Below are positions 45,023 through 54,266 of a stretch of DNA of 64,000 nt, piece after piece (the first letter of the stretch is position 1; every line of letters begins with the position of its first letter). The notes under the pieces were generated by a model. The model searched no databases, was not told where the DNA came from, and saw nothing but the letters and a program-made list of their open reading frames with translations. Both the position numbers and the translations under genes were made by a program. Source of the stretch: a virus. The stretch covers positions 1 through 64,000 of the IMG/VR virus record IMGVR_UViG_3300028298_000007. One strand, 5' to 3'.

Positions 45023-47435
45023 TAATAGCCTCCTCTGTTTCTTCCTGTTCATTTTCCATATCAACACCTAACTGATTTATTACCGCATTGATTACAGTCT
45101 TTGCCTGTTTGTCTGTAATCCATTTTTTATCGGAAGCCTGGACAAGTCCTCCGACTAATCCATTCATAGCCTCAGCAACGCCTTTATTATCCCGAGATAC
45201 TATAGGAGAAGGTATTACGGTAAAACTTCTATCAACATCTTTCTTCAATGTACCGGCAATTATAGCCTGATCTATAGCAAAATTAAACATATGCTTAATC
45301 ATAAATTTTACTTTTTTCTGTTTTGATTTTAAATTTTTTAAAGTCGGAAGTCCCATTTCCATCGCAGTTTGAAGTTGTATTGCGATTTTACCATTTCTAC
45401 GAGTAATCATAAATTGATAAGGCATACTAAAACAATAAACCTTACCATTGTATTGTTCTTTTTGAATATTAGATTCGTATCGTTTTCCTCTGTTATTAAC
45501 TTGTATTCTATTTCTTAAATCTCTTTCAATGATATTGCTACCACTAATAATGTTCCATTTAAACTTTCCTTTTATGGAAATGGAAGTCCTTGAAGAATAT
45601 CCAAGAAGTAAACAAATAATTTGAAAATCATCCTTTAATTGATTTGAATTTGTAGAATAATTGAAACAATTTCTGCCTTTTCTTTTATCAAATGAACCAT
45701 CTCCTGCCATCATAGATTTAAAAAGAATTTCTAAGTATGGTTTATCTAACTGCAATATATCTTTCGGTATTCTTTTTTCTTTACTTACACAACCAATATT
45801 TTCTTTAAGATAGTGCCAAAGAGATTTATTACTAATATTAAAAACTGTAACACCTTTACCATTATCAGATTCATTGGCCTGAAATCCAATTTTTTTCAGT
45901 AAGTTTCGTATAATTTTAACATTATATTCTTTTTTTTGAGCTATTCTGACACAAAATCTATTTTTAGCATTATTAAGATATCCTTCTGAAAGATACCAAC
46001 CAAGAAAATCTACCCAATCTTTCATCACGAATTTTCTTGGACTATCTTTTATTCTTGATTGAATATCATAAGAAATATAAGGTAATTCAAAATATTCTTG
46101 TTTTTTACCAATCCAATTTTTTGCGCCTTCTTTGATATAAAATGTTTTATATGTTATATCTTTTGCCTGAATAATCTCAAATTTTCTTCCTTTATGCGCT
46201 TCTTTAATCCACATTCTATGTTCAGGCGTTACTAAAATATCTGTTCTTGTATTAGTAAAATGATACATTTCTCCTTTATAATCATAAAGATATATATTGC
46301 CTTTAGGTTTACAGAATTCAATTCTATCTTTATCAGGATTAAAAGTAGCTAATTTTTCTCCTTTTTTAATTTCCCAATATTTTTTCCATCCATTTTCAGT
46401 TAAAGTTTCTGTATCTTCACTATAACAGGCGCGAGTAGTGCGGCTTCCTTCGGCAAACCAATGTTCGGGATATCCTGCTCCACCTAATATCTGATTTTTG
46501 AATAGCCTTGCTTCTTCTGAAGCGTCAGCCCCTTCTAACTTCGGAGTTTCAGATTTCCATTTAATCTTATCATTATGCGCTCTTATTGAACCTGGCCTAG
46601 GAGTAGCCAAAGTCTTGACAAATTCCTGTAATTCTTCTTTGGACATCCCTTCGCACTCAATATCCCATATAAAAGTATTTATCAAAAATGCTCTCTCAAG
46701 CCTAGCAAAAAGAAATTGGTCATAGCCATCCAGCCAATCAGCTAAGCGCAATAACGTACTTCTACCGCGTGTAGCAGAACTTACTTTATTAATGGTAAAA
46801 TAGAAACAATCTCCGACTAATTTTCCGTAAGATTTTGATTTTAGATTTTTATCGATATTAATAATGCTTAATTCTCTTTCAACTTGACCAGTTGGTTTTC
46901 TCCATATAAGTGTTTTATTGAGTTTAGCGTTATAAGGATCTTTCTTTATTTTTAATATTGTCTTAGGATCCATATAACTTAATTTAACAGCGCCATCAGC
47001 TGAATTAACCCAGACCGGTAAACAAAGTTCTCCGAAAAGATAAAGTTCAACAACATTAATATTCATTTCTTCATCAAGATTATTATCCGGATCATTCCAA
47101 AAATTATCTAATACTTCCTTTACGTCCTTATCTTTAGCTGTAAAAGTAAAACCATCTCCGATTACAAAATCTTCGATGATTTCAATTATACGGCCGGCCA
47201 TAGGGTTGCTATCATATAGGTAAAACGCTATATCCTGCATTCTGCGCTGCGTAAGCAGATTAAGGTCCCTATGCTGGTTAGTAGTCAATGAACGCCATAA
47301 TGCGTCATCACTTGATCCGCCTACCATTGGATATGATTCGTCTATCTTGCGTAAAATCTCAACATGCCTTTTTTCGCGTTCCTTGAAATCTACTACAACA
47401 TTTTTTGATTCATCTGCTTTTACTTTTTTTTTCAT
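45015..47435 (-). CDS. portal protein interrupted by an intein
   Basis: An 806-codon gene. Extein parts are residues 1-336 and 690-806 (453 residues joined), typical of portals: SYPMVGGSSDDALWRSLTT, MAGRIIEIIEDFVIGDGF, TRGRSTLLRLADWLDGYDQFLF, and QILGGAGYPEHWFAEGSRTTRA joined to TAMEMGLPTLKN. The junction site is a conserved portal motif, a common place for inteins. Twelve portals form the DNA gate of the head. Order TerS-TerL-portal confirms it. Confidence 0.85.
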   Translation of the reverse strand: MKKKVKADESKNVVVDFKEREKRHVEILRKIDESYPMVGGSSDDALWRSLTTNQHRDLNLLTQRRMQDIAFYLYDSNPMAGRIIEIIEDFVIGDGFTFTAKDKDVKEVLDNFWNDPDNNLDEEMNINVVELYLFGELCLPVWVNSADGAVKLSYMDPKTILKIKKDPYNAKLNKTLIWRKPTGQVERELSIINIDKNLKSKSYGKLVGDCFYFTINKVSSATRGRSTLLRLADWLDGYDQFLFARLERAFLINTFIWDIECEGMSKEELQEFVKTLATPRPGSIRAHNDKIKWKSETPKLEGADASEEARLFKNQILGGAGYPEHWFAEGSRTTRACYSEDTETLTENGWKKYWEIKKGEKLATFNPDKDRIEFCKPKGNIYLYDYKGEMYHFTNTRTDILVTPEHRMWIKEAHKGRKFEIIQAKDITYKTFYIKEGAKNWIGKKQEYFELPYISYDIQSRIKDSPRKFVMKDWVDFLGWYLSEGYLNNAKNRFCVRIAQKKEYNVKIIRNLLKKIGFQANESDNGKGVTVFNISNKSLWHYLKENIGCVSKEKRIPKDILQLDKPYLEILFKSMMAGDGSFDKRKGRNCFNYSTNSNQLKDDFQIICLLLGYSSRTSISIKGKFKWNIISGSNIIERDLRNRIQVNNRGKRYESNIQKEQYNGKVYCFSMPYQFMITRRNGKIAIQLQTAMEMGLPTLKNLKSKQKKVKFMIKHMFNFAIDQAIIAGTLKKDVDRSFTVIPSPIVSRDNKGVAEAMNGLVGGLVQASDKKWITDKQAKTVINAVINQLGVDMENEQEETEEAINE
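45369..46427 (-). mobile_element. intein with LAGLIDADG homing endonuclease
   Basis: Residues 337-689 of the portal frame. It begins Cys337 (CYSEDTETLTENGW, block A), with DILVTPEHRMW (block B), LAGLIDADG motifs FLGWYLSEGYL (477-487) and LFKSMMAGDGSF (571-582), and block F GKVYCFSMPYQFMITRRNGKIAI. The last two residues are Leu688-Gln689 before Thr690, where His-Asn or Gly-Asn is normal. Gln-ended inteins are known but rare. DNA here is more AT-rich than the exteins. Confidence 0.88.
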
Positions 47436-49012
47436 ATTAAATTTCTCCTCTCAATTCTATTTTCGCCTATTACAGAGGCAACCGAAGCACCTCTATGAAT
47501 AACAGGCTCAATAATCCTTACGTTTCCGTTACCTTCATCTATTTCCTGGCCAGGATCTACACCTACGATAATACCAGCAGCCTTAGTTTTAGGAAATAAA
47601 TAATTTATTCCGTACTCAAGAGCATTAACCGCATGCGTATATTTATTATCAACATGGTCTGTGCCGATTTTATTTAATGTAACATTTTTTATGCACTTAG
47701 CTAAATCCAAACATGTAGGTTCATTGGAGATATTAAATTGCGGCCGGCCATGGATATATTTTTTAAGACAGGACTTTACGCACTTCATTTTTTCGTCATT
47801 GGATAGTTCACGGCTCTTTATATCTATTTGGCCATTAGATACACTCTTCCAATCATCTATAACGCTTGTTTTAGTAATCCTGCTTCTTTTACCGCCTGAT
47901 TTATCACCGATAAATGTTATTTCCTTAATTTCCCCGGTATAACCTACAGCATCAAGACTTTTAATAAATTCCCGGTATAATTCAGGCGTAAGCATATTAA
48001 AGAATAATTTATAATAAATACAGAACAATCTTTCCTCAAAATCTTTCTGAGCGAATATCCAACCTTCTCCCTCTAGGCCAAAATCCATAAATGCGTATAA
48101 TTTTGATTTAGGATTAAGATATACCTTATGGCCTAACAAATGTATTCCGTCATCGTATTCAGGATAGGATCTGTTAGTCTTAGCCTTATCATAACCTACT
48201 AAAACTTCCTGCGCTATTTCAGATTCAGTCATAGCAGCAGTTTTTTTATCAAACCAGGCTTTATCGTGTTGCGGGTTATCTGTCCAGGTAAAATGCATTT
48301 TCTTAAAACCTGAATTTGGCAGATCCTTTATTTCAGCAAATTTATTATTAAAACTTTCAGTAGGCGGAGTAGAATTTATAAAAACAGTATTGGTAGCATT
48401 TCGTATTCCTTTCCACATTTCATCAAGACATTCTATAAAAGCAGCCTCATCAACAAAAATAAACTTATACTGTGTATCGCGGCCGGCTCTAGGGTTAGCT
48501 GATTCTCCTTTAATCACCGAATTCATAGATGGAACAGAGAATATAAGAAACGGATTATGGATCGCCGGTTTTAAGAATGGCGGAAGCCTTTGGTACATAA
48601 ATAATAACCGGCCATGCAAAGCATGAAAAGTATTACCAGAGTCCTGGACTTCCGATTCTTTTCTTGAAATATTAAGCGCTGTAAAACCTTTAGTATATAA
48701 AACCTGATGTAATTCCCATCCCATAGTTGTCCAAGAAATTCCGAGATCGTGAGGTTTATCTACAAATAAATCTTCATATTTATCTAACTGTTTAACTAAT
48801 TCTATCTGCTTAGGAAAAAGAACAAATGGAATAATAGAAGGAGTTTTACGGGTATCCATTGTCCAAGCATAGTTATTAAACCAATAAATAATATCTTCAG
48901 CACAACGCCGGTATTCTTTTACTTGCCATTGCCTAGCTTCTGCCGGGTTGCGTTTGGCTATTTCTTTTTGCCAATCTATTCTTTCTAAATTATTATTAAC
49001 TAGGATCTCCAC
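47432..49012 (-). CDS. terminase large subunit
   Basis: A 526-residue packaging motor. The ATPase domain has a deviant Walker A KPHDLGISWT (86-95) and Walker B FIFVDEA (184-190) with catalytic Glu189. Coupling motif STPP follows. The C-terminal nuclease domain has LYAFMDFGLEGE and later Asp residues typical of RNase-H-like terminase nucleases (DHVDNKYTHAVNALEYG). It drives DNA into the prohead and cuts concatemers. Confidence 0.9.
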   Translation of the reverse strand: MEILVNNNLERIDWQKEIAKRNPAEARQWQVKEYRRCAEDIIYWFNNYAWTMDTRKTPSIIPFVLFPKQIELVKQLDKYEDLFVDKPHDLGISWTTMGWELHQVLYTKGFTALNISRKESEVQDSGNTFHALHGRLLFMYQRLPPFLKPAIHNPFLIFSVPSMNSVIKGESANPRAGRDTQYKFIFVDEAAFIECLDEMWKGIRNATNTVFINSTPPTESFNNKFAEIKDLPNSGFKKMHFTWTDNPQHDKAWFDKKTAAMTESEIAQEVLVGYDKAKTNRSYPEYDDGIHLLGHKVYLNPKSKLYAFMDFGLEGEGWIFAQKDFEERLFCIYYKLFFNMLTPELYREFIKSLDAVGYTGEIKEITFIGDKSGGKRSRITKTSVIDDWKSVSNGQIDIKSRELSNDEKMKCVKSCLKKYIHGRPQFNISNEPTCLDLAKCIKNVTLNKIGTDHVDNKYTHAVNALEYGINYLFPKTKAAGIIVGVDPGQEIDEGNGNVRIIEPVIHRGASVASVIGENRIERRNLI

Positions 49013-49583
49013 TTGCTATCTCCTCTGCAGTCATAAATTTTGTTTCTTTCTCTTTGTGCATTACTCCACCTAAAAGAAATACTTCGAGCCGCATCAACCT
49101 TTCCAGGTCCTTGATATTTGAACCATTTATTAAAGCGCCGATTATCTTTCCTTCGCCTTTACAGGCCGGGCATAATTGTTTAATTCCGTCATCCCCGACT
49201 TGTGTACCTGTACAATTACAGCATTTACAAGGTTTATTTTTTACTCTTTCTTCGACATTATCTATAGCCTCCCGGACAGTTTCAAGCATTTTGATCCTGC
49301 GTTCTTCAAGAAGAACATTGAATTTCTCGGAAATCTTATCTTGAAAAACAGTCAATCTATATTTAAGAGGTTTTATTCCTCTTTTTTCATCACCGCGTTC
49401 AAAATACTTCTTTGCGGTTTCAAAACATATATTGGCTTTCTTGGCTGCTTTTTTTAATGAAATATCTTCAGCCAAATAACTGAATAATTCATCTATCTTT
49501 GGTTGAGGTAAAGAATACCTATATCCGTGTCCTTCCTTGGGGAGTTTTGGCAATCTTAAATTTGCTAAAGATCGTTCATTCAT
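48996..49583 (-). CDS. terminase small subunit-like protein with a zinc-finger insert
   Basis: A 195-residue protein. Residues 28-75 form an HTH-like DNA-binding part (ISLKKAAKKANICFETAKKYFERGD), followed by helices typical of TerS oligomerisation. Residues 117-142 carry CKCCNCTGT and CPACKGEGK, a DnaJ-type zinc-finger pattern not usual in TerS. It overlaps the large subunit by 17 bases. It should recognise the packaging site. Confidence 0.75.
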   Translation of the reverse strand: MNERSLANLRLPKLPKEGHGYRYSLPQPKIDELFSYLAEDISLKKAAKKANICFETAKKYFERGDEKRGIKPLKYRLTVFQDKISEKFNVLLEERRIKMLETVREAIDNVEERVKNKPCKCCNCTGTQVGDDGIKQLCPACKGEGKIIGALINGSNIKDLERLMRLEVFLLGGVMHKEKETKFMTAEEIASGDPS

Positions 49584-49888
49584 TAATGGGCCTCTTTCTT
49601 TCTGACCAGGAACTCAATAACGCCTGTCCTTTTATCTGCGCCATTATTAAATGTAGCGTAAAAGAATAACGTAAATGTTCCTACAACTAAAGGCGTATAT
49701 TTATAATATATCTGAGTGGTAGCTATTGTGGCCGCAGTTTCAGTTAAGACCGCTGTAGCCGTACCTACTTTCCAGATCTGTACCTTAGCAGATCCGCTAT
49801 CAGGCGATTGAGGTACGCCATCAATCTCGAATGATCCACGAAAAGTTACATTATCCGATACATAGTATTGGTGTTTAATATTCGGCAT
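49583..49888 (-). CDS. hypothetical beta-sandwich virion protein
   Basis: A 101-residue beta-rich protein (VSDNVTFRGSFEIDGVPQSPDSGSAKVQIW...) like an Ig-like or baseplate-fibre domain. It sits between a polyserine protein and terminase. The start overlaps the terminase small-subunit region closely. Confidence 0.6.
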   Translation of the reverse strand: MPNIKHQYYVSDNVTFRGSFEIDGVPQSPDSGSAKVQIWKVGTATAVLTETAATIATTQIYYKYTPLVVGTFTLFFYATFNNGADKRTGVIEFLVRKKEAH

Positions 49889-49899
49889 TAATGACCTCC

Positions 49900-51033
49900 T
49901 TAATGTTCTTTAAATTTATAATCATAAGTATTATCTTTAAATTTATAATCATAAGTATTATCTTTAAATTCAACTTTATTTGGTAATGAAGAAGCCGAAC
50001 TGGAACTTGAACTCGATGAACTAGAAAAACTTGAACTGCTAGAAGAACTCGAGCTACTTGAACTAGATGAACTGCTCGAAGAACTTGAACTGCTGGAGCT
50101 ACTCGAAGAACTTGAACTGCTAGAACTACTCGAAGAACTTGAACTGCTGGAACTCAATGAACTGCTCGAAGAACTTGAACTGCTGGAGCTGCTCGAAGAA
50201 CTTGAACTGCTGGAACTGCTTGAAGAACTTGAACTGCTGGAACTGCTTGAAGAACTTGAACTGCTGGAACTCAATGAACTGCTTGAAGAACTTGAACTGC
50301 TGGAGCTGCTTGAAGAACTTGAACTGCTGGAACTGCTTGAAGAACTTGAACTGCTGGAACTGCTTGAAGAACTTGAACTGCTGGAACTCAATGAACTGCT
50401 TGAAGAACTTGAACTGCTGGAGCTGCTCGAAGAACTTGAACTGCTGGAACTGCTTGAAGAACTTGAACTGCTGGAACTGCTTGAAGAACTTGAACTGCTG
50501 GAACTCAATGAACTGCTTGAAGAACTTGAACTGCTGGAGCTGCTCGAAGAACTTGAACTGCTGGAACTGCTTGAAGAACTTGAACTGCTGGAACTCAATG
50601 AACTGCTTGAAGAACTTGAACTGCTGGAGCTGCTTGATGAACTTGAACTTCTGGAGCTGCTTGAAGAACTTGAACTGCTGGAGCTACTTGATGAACTTGA
50701 ACTGCTGGAGCTGCTTGAAGAACTTGAACTGCTGGAGCTGCTTGATGAACTTGAACTGCTGGAACTCAATGAACTGCTAGAACTACTAGAAGACCTAGAG
50801 GAACTAGAACTACTAGAACTGAATGAACTGCTAGAACTACTAAAGGAACTAGAAGAACTAGAACTACTAGAACTGAATGAACTGCTAGAACTACTAGAGG
50901 AACTAGAAGAACTAGAACTACTAGAACTGAATGAACTACTAGAACTACTAGAGGATAACGAACTGCTAGAGGACGATGATGAACTAGCATCCGTCGTTGC
51001 ATACATATTATCTATATAAAAAGTATTTGCCAT
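49900..51033 (-). CDS. almost pure polyserine protein
   Basis: A 377-residue protein. Residues 1-16 are MANTFYIDNMYATTDA, 17 to about 349 are Ser with regular F, L or R, and the end contains two tandem copies of a nine-residue unit FKDNTYDYK. There is no catalytic domain. An ATG with ribosome site and its length show it is a real gene. It is the longest Ser tract in the window and likely a highly exposed or modified virion filament. Confidence 0.75.
   Translation of the reverse strand: MANTFYIDNMYATTDASSSSSSSSSLSSSSSSSSFSSSSSSSSSSSSSSSSSFSSSSSSSSSSFSSSSSSFSSSSSSSSRSSSSSSSSLSSSSSSSSSSSSSSSSSSSSSSSSSSSSSSSSSSSSSSRSSSSSSSSSSSSSSSSSLSSSSSSSSSSSSSSSSSSSSSSSSSSSSSLSSSSSSSSSSSSSSSSSSSSSSSSSSSSSSSSSSSSSSLSSSSSSSSSSSSSSSSSSSSSSSSSSSSSSSSSSSSSSLSSSSSSSSSSSSSSSSSSSSSSSSSSSSSSSSSSSSSSLSSSSSSSSSSSSSSSSSSSSSSSSSSSSSSSSSSSSSSSSSSFSSSSSSSSSSASSLPNKVEFKDNTYDYKFKDNTYDYKFKEH
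49911..49964 (-). repeat. 27-bp tandem duplication
   Basis: Two exact or near-exact copies of a 27-bp unit encode the repeated nine-residue FKDNTYDYK near the C-terminus of the polyserine protein. Confidence 0.8.
49987..50985 (-). repeat. nested tandem repeats encoding polyserine
   Basis: The basic unit is 27 bp (9 Ser codons). A higher-order 117-bp unit repeats at 50153, 50270, 50387 and 50504, each marked by one Leu codon (antisense CTCAATGAA). A separate 54-bp array (50819, 50873, 50927) is marked by Phe codons. The structure indicates growth by unequal recombination or slippage. Confidence 0.85.
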
Positions 51034-51959
51034 TATGCGTCCGCGTTAACGATGGTTATAGTTAATTTATCTATTGCATCTTTATCTGCATTAGCAACTC
51101 CTGATATATCAAATTGGACATGAAGAAAATCCCCATCTGTATGTAGTATATTAGGTGTAACTTCAATATTTACTCCGCCAGAATCATGCAGGCCTATTTT
51201 TATATTTTCACCTGTCCTAGACGCCCTAATATCAAATACCCATGTATTTTTATTAGATAGATCTATTGGTGGACTAATAGTATATATTAATGTTTTTCCA
51301 TTACTATCAGTTATCGCCGCAATCCCTTTTAATGAATGCGAACCTTGAGTTATATAAGGAGTAGAACCAGCGTAGGATTGCAAACTAGCACTAACATATA
51401 CCTTAAACCATAAATCCCAACCCCCAACGGCTGTCCACGAAGCTCCGCCATCCGAACTATAACTAAGGTCGCCATCAGGATAATAATCTGCACCAGTCTT
51501 ATCCCCTGTTAAATTCCAATAGTTATTTGTAGTTTGATTATCGCATAGCACCACCAAATGATAAGTAGTTGCCCCATTTAGAGTAAAAGGCGTGGCAAAA
51601 GTCCCTTTTACGCTACTTCCATCCCCGGGCGGAGTAACGACTATGCTCGCATTGGCATTAGCAAGTGTGCCAGAAGGCTTTCCAGCGTTGTTCGTTTCTA
51701 TCCTTAATGTCCAGTTTCCTGCGGGAGTTCCTGTATGAGAAAGTTGCTTGACCTCAATAGCGGTAATGGTAAGAGCAGAAGATAACTTAAAACCTTGCGA
51801 CCTTCTATATTCTGTGTCGCTAATATCCCCTAACTGATGTGCGTCAGTGCCGGATGTATTTTGCTGGTCAACGGCTTCAGCAGCATCCGTTACATACCTC
51901 GCCTGCGTGTTAGGGTCGTTATCGCAAGCCTCCATATAGTCAATTTCGATTACTGCCAT
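51033..51959 (-). CDS. beta-rich fibre/adhesin-like protein
   Basis: A 308-residue protein with a jelly-roll-like region (SSALTITAIEVKQLSHTGTPAGNWTLRIETNNAGKPSG, YHLVVLCDNQTTNNYWNLTGDKTGADYYPDG) and a lectin/LamG-like C-terminal half. It probably recognises sugars. Its stop overlaps the ATG of the polyserine gene, so the two are co-translated and perhaps assembled together. Confidence 0.65.
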   Translation of the reverse strand: MAVIEIDYMEACDNDPNTQARYVTDAAEAVDQQNTSGTDAHQLGDISDTEYRRSQGFKLSSALTITAIEVKQLSHTGTPAGNWTLRIETNNAGKPSGTLANANASIVVTPPGDGSSVKGTFATPFTLNGATTYHLVVLCDNQTTNNYWNLTGDKTGADYYPDGDLSYSSDGGASWTAVGGWDLWFKVYVSASLQSYAGSTPYITQGSHSLKGIAAITDSNGKTLIYTISPPIDLSNKNTWVFDIRASRTGENIKIGLHDSGGVNIEVTPNILHTDGDFLHVQFDISGVANADKDAIDKLTITIVNADA

Positions 51960-51989
51960 GATATCTCCTAATAAAATAGAAAACTTAAT

Positions 51990-52190
51990 TTATAATGTTA
52001 CTAACCACTTCTTTACTTCATTCTTGTATTCTCCGGGCATTATCGAGGCCCGCGATATTTTATTTCTTTTGGTAAATGATTCTTTCGCTAAATTATGACA
52101 ATCTTTGTATAAAGTTTTGCCATTGTTTATTTCCCAAAAAGGTTGAATGGAAATATTTTTGAGAACAATAAATTTGTCTTTTCTTACCAT
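51990..52190 (-). CDS. hypothetical protein
   Basis: A 66-residue basic protein. No strong ribosome site and no motif. It lies in the gap between the fibre gene and the glycan cluster, so this call is weak. Confidence 0.35.
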   Translation of the reverse strand: MVRKDKFIVLKNISIQPFWEINNGKTLYKDCHNLAKESFTKRNKISRASIMPGEYKNEVKKWLVTL

Positions 52191-52223
52191 TAAAATTTAT
52201 CTTACAAGTTAAACATAATTTTA

Positions 52224-53057
52224 TCATTTTTTAAGTAACCATTCTGTTATTGAACCATCTTGATATTCTTTTATATTAATTCTTTTAATAGGTAATTTTG
52301 TAAAACATTCTGCTTTAAAATCTCGTTCTAATAAACAAATTCTTTCTGGCGGTAGTATGCTTAATGCCGCATGAAAATTTCCAGAAACACAACATATGAA
52401 ATATGAACAATTTTGGATAATTCCTAAAAGTGTAGAAACTTTTGGAGGGATATCTCTAATATGCCTATCAATGAAATCATATCGTTCGTTAACAGGATTA
52501 TGAAACACATGTTTCATTAAAGTTTCTATAGGTATATATCCCGCTTCTTTTGTTTCCTGCCATACTTTTTTTGCTACATCATAAGGAACATTAGCACTAT
52601 CTGGTAAACAAGTAATCTGGAAATGAAATCCTACTAATCTATTTTTACCTTGCGTTAATTTCTTGTGGCCGTTTACTGGATCGATCCCGAGTTCATGTAC
52701 GCAACAATATTCACCTTTAGTCAATTCAATCTGGCCTTCGGACATTGGAAAATCTATATCCGCGATAATATCATACATGCTTTCCGGTAGGTCATTAAAA
52801 AAAGAACCGTCGATTAACCTTACGCATGTATCAGTTAAATCGGCGGTTACTTCTTGGAAACCCAAACCTTTTTGGACTGCCAGATCAAATATAACATCAG
52901 GAAACTGTTTTGTCAATGCCTCAAATGGATTTAAGAACATCACGAGATCTCCTAGGCCATGCCAAAATACAAGTAGCACGCGATTAGGTTTTAATTTTTC
53001 GATATATTGCGATAGTTTAGGTTTATCACATTCCCATAATCTTTGCAGTCTTAGCAT
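52224..53057 (-). CDS. GT9-like glycosyltransferase (heptosyltransferase-related)
   Basis: A 277-residue protein with RVLLVFWHGLGDLVMFLNPFEALTKQFPDV, the N-terminal Rossmann signature of GT9 heptosyltransferases (GxGDxxxxxP), and a C-terminal donor-site-like NCSYFICCVSGNFHAALSI. GT9 enzymes add heptose to LPS core. Here it is last in the phage glycan cluster. It could modify phage virion serines or host LPS. Confidence 0.7.
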   Translation of the reverse strand: MLRLQRLWECDKPKLSQYIEKLKPNRVLLVFWHGLGDLVMFLNPFEALTKQFPDVIFDLAVQKGLGFQEVTADLTDTCVRLIDGSFFNDLPESMYDIIADIDFPMSEGQIELTKGEYCCVHELGIDPVNGHKKLTQGKNRLVGFHFQITCLPDSANVPYDVAKKVWQETKEAGYIPIETLMKHVFHNPVNERYDFIDRHIRDIPPKVSTLLGIIQNCSYFICCVSGNFHAALSILPPERICLLERDFKAECFTKLPIKRINIKEYQDGSITEWLLKK

Positions 53058-53290
53058 TTTTTCTCCTTTAGTTTTTTAATCTGGTTTTTTCCAGACTTAA
53101 TTAAAAATTTAAAAGTCCTATCAACCTTTAAAGAATTGATGAAATCTACATCCACAAACCCCCCGTAAGTAACTCCTTTATATACTATGGCAAATGCAAT
53201 ACAATCAACATCTGGCAATAGCATATTATTTTTACCGCTAGCTGTTTCTGTATGGAAAGGATTAAGTAATGACGGTATTTTATTCTTCAT
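53051..53290 (-). CDS. hypothetical protein
   Basis: A 79-residue protein with a beta-rich middle (DCIAFAIVYKGVTYGGFVDVDFI) and a Lys-rich end. The start at 53290 has GGAG upstream; the longer frame to 53326 lacks one. It overlaps both neighbours, within the glycan operon. Confidence 0.5.
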   Translation of the reverse strand: MKNKIPSLLNPFHTETASGKNNMLLPDVDCIAFAIVYKGVTYGGFVDVDFINSLKVDRTFKFLIKSGKNQIKKLKEKKC

Positions 53291-54266
53291 ATGGTAACTC
53301 CGGGTGTCTATAATTTTTATGTTCAATCTGAATTTTATAATCCAACATCTTCATAAAGTTCTCATAGAGCAAATTCATTGCGCCTTTGGCTTGATTATCC
53401 ATGTGTGCCATGGTTAATTCGGATTTATCTGCCTTCAAATATGCAGCAGCGCAGTTGTGCCGATTATCTAATTGGCAGCCACGCCACTTTTTATGGTAGT
53501 ATTGGCCATGATAACTGAAGATAGGAATACCGCATTCAGTTTTTATCAGACCGCGATCCATAATGGCGCGGATATAAGGCTTTAATAACTGTTCATTAGT
53601 GGCAAGCCATTGAATACCCGGTAAAACCACTGTTTTATCAGCGCTGCCTGCCTCAAGCAAGCATATATTCATAGCATCCATATCCGGCGCTTTAAAGTTT
53701 GTACCTTTCATTTCATTAAATCCTTCAATGAATATATTAAATGACTTTGCTAATGCATCACCCCAAATATTAGCGTCAATAAAAAGAGGGCAATTACAGA
53801 GATCAACCGGGTTATAATATCCTTGAGGAATTATCCACTTGCCATTAAATTGATGATGAGGATCATCATAAACCTTATTCTGTTCTTTACCGGAACATAC
53901 TACTAATCCGGTCTTTGCCGCAATCTCAAAATAATGAATAGGATCTCGGGTAAAAATCATATCCGCGTCTAATACACAAATTGCGTCATAATAAATACCT
54001 ATAGCGCTAGCATACCAATATCTCTTACGGCAAACAACCTCACTCAAACCATGCGCTGATTGAATTTCTTCTTCCATAATTTCTTTATAAAGAACCTTAA
54101 AACTTAATTTATCAAACTGGTCTAATACTTCTTGAGATATTTTATAACCAAAAAAATAAACATCCTGCTTATTACCTACATAATCAAGAGAGTTGAGTTC
54201 GGCAACAACTTCTGGTAAATATCTAATATCAGCGCATACTACAAATGCGTATTTAGATTTTTCCAT
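53280..54266 (-). CDS. GT8-like glycosyltransferase
   Basis: A 328-residue GT-A-fold protein with YDAICVLDADMIF, whose Asp-Ala-Asp binds metal and nucleotide sugar, and a later SYHGQYYHKKW that may complete the metal site. GT8 enzymes transfer glucose or galactose with retention. Part of the overlapping glycan operon (1-14 base overlaps). Confidence 0.75.
   Translation of the reverse strand: MEKSKYAFVVCADIRYLPEVVAELNSLDYVGNKQDVYFFGYKISQEVLDQFDKLSFKVLYKEIMEEEIQSAHGLSEVVCRKRYWYASAIGIYYDAICVLDADMIFTRDPIHYFEIAAKTGLVVCSGKEQNKVYDDPHHQFNGKWIIPQGYYNPVDLCNCPLFIDANIWGDALAKSFNIFIEGFNEMKGTNFKAPDMDAMNICLLEAGSADKTVVLPGIQWLATNEQLLKPYIRAIMDRGLIKTECGIPIFSYHGQYYHKKWRGCQLDNRHNCAAAYLKADKSELTMAHMDNQAKGAMNLLYENFMKMLDYKIQIEHKNYRHPELPYEE

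Noticed and set aside
50139-50780. 213-codon plus-strand Asn/Cys/Leu-rich ORF
   Set aside because: It is the mirror of the polyserine repeat in the other strand; its repeats come entirely from that array and it lacks a start signal.
49987-50985. CRISPR-like appearance of regular repeats
   Set aside because: No unique spacers; units are tandem Ser codons in an open reading frame.
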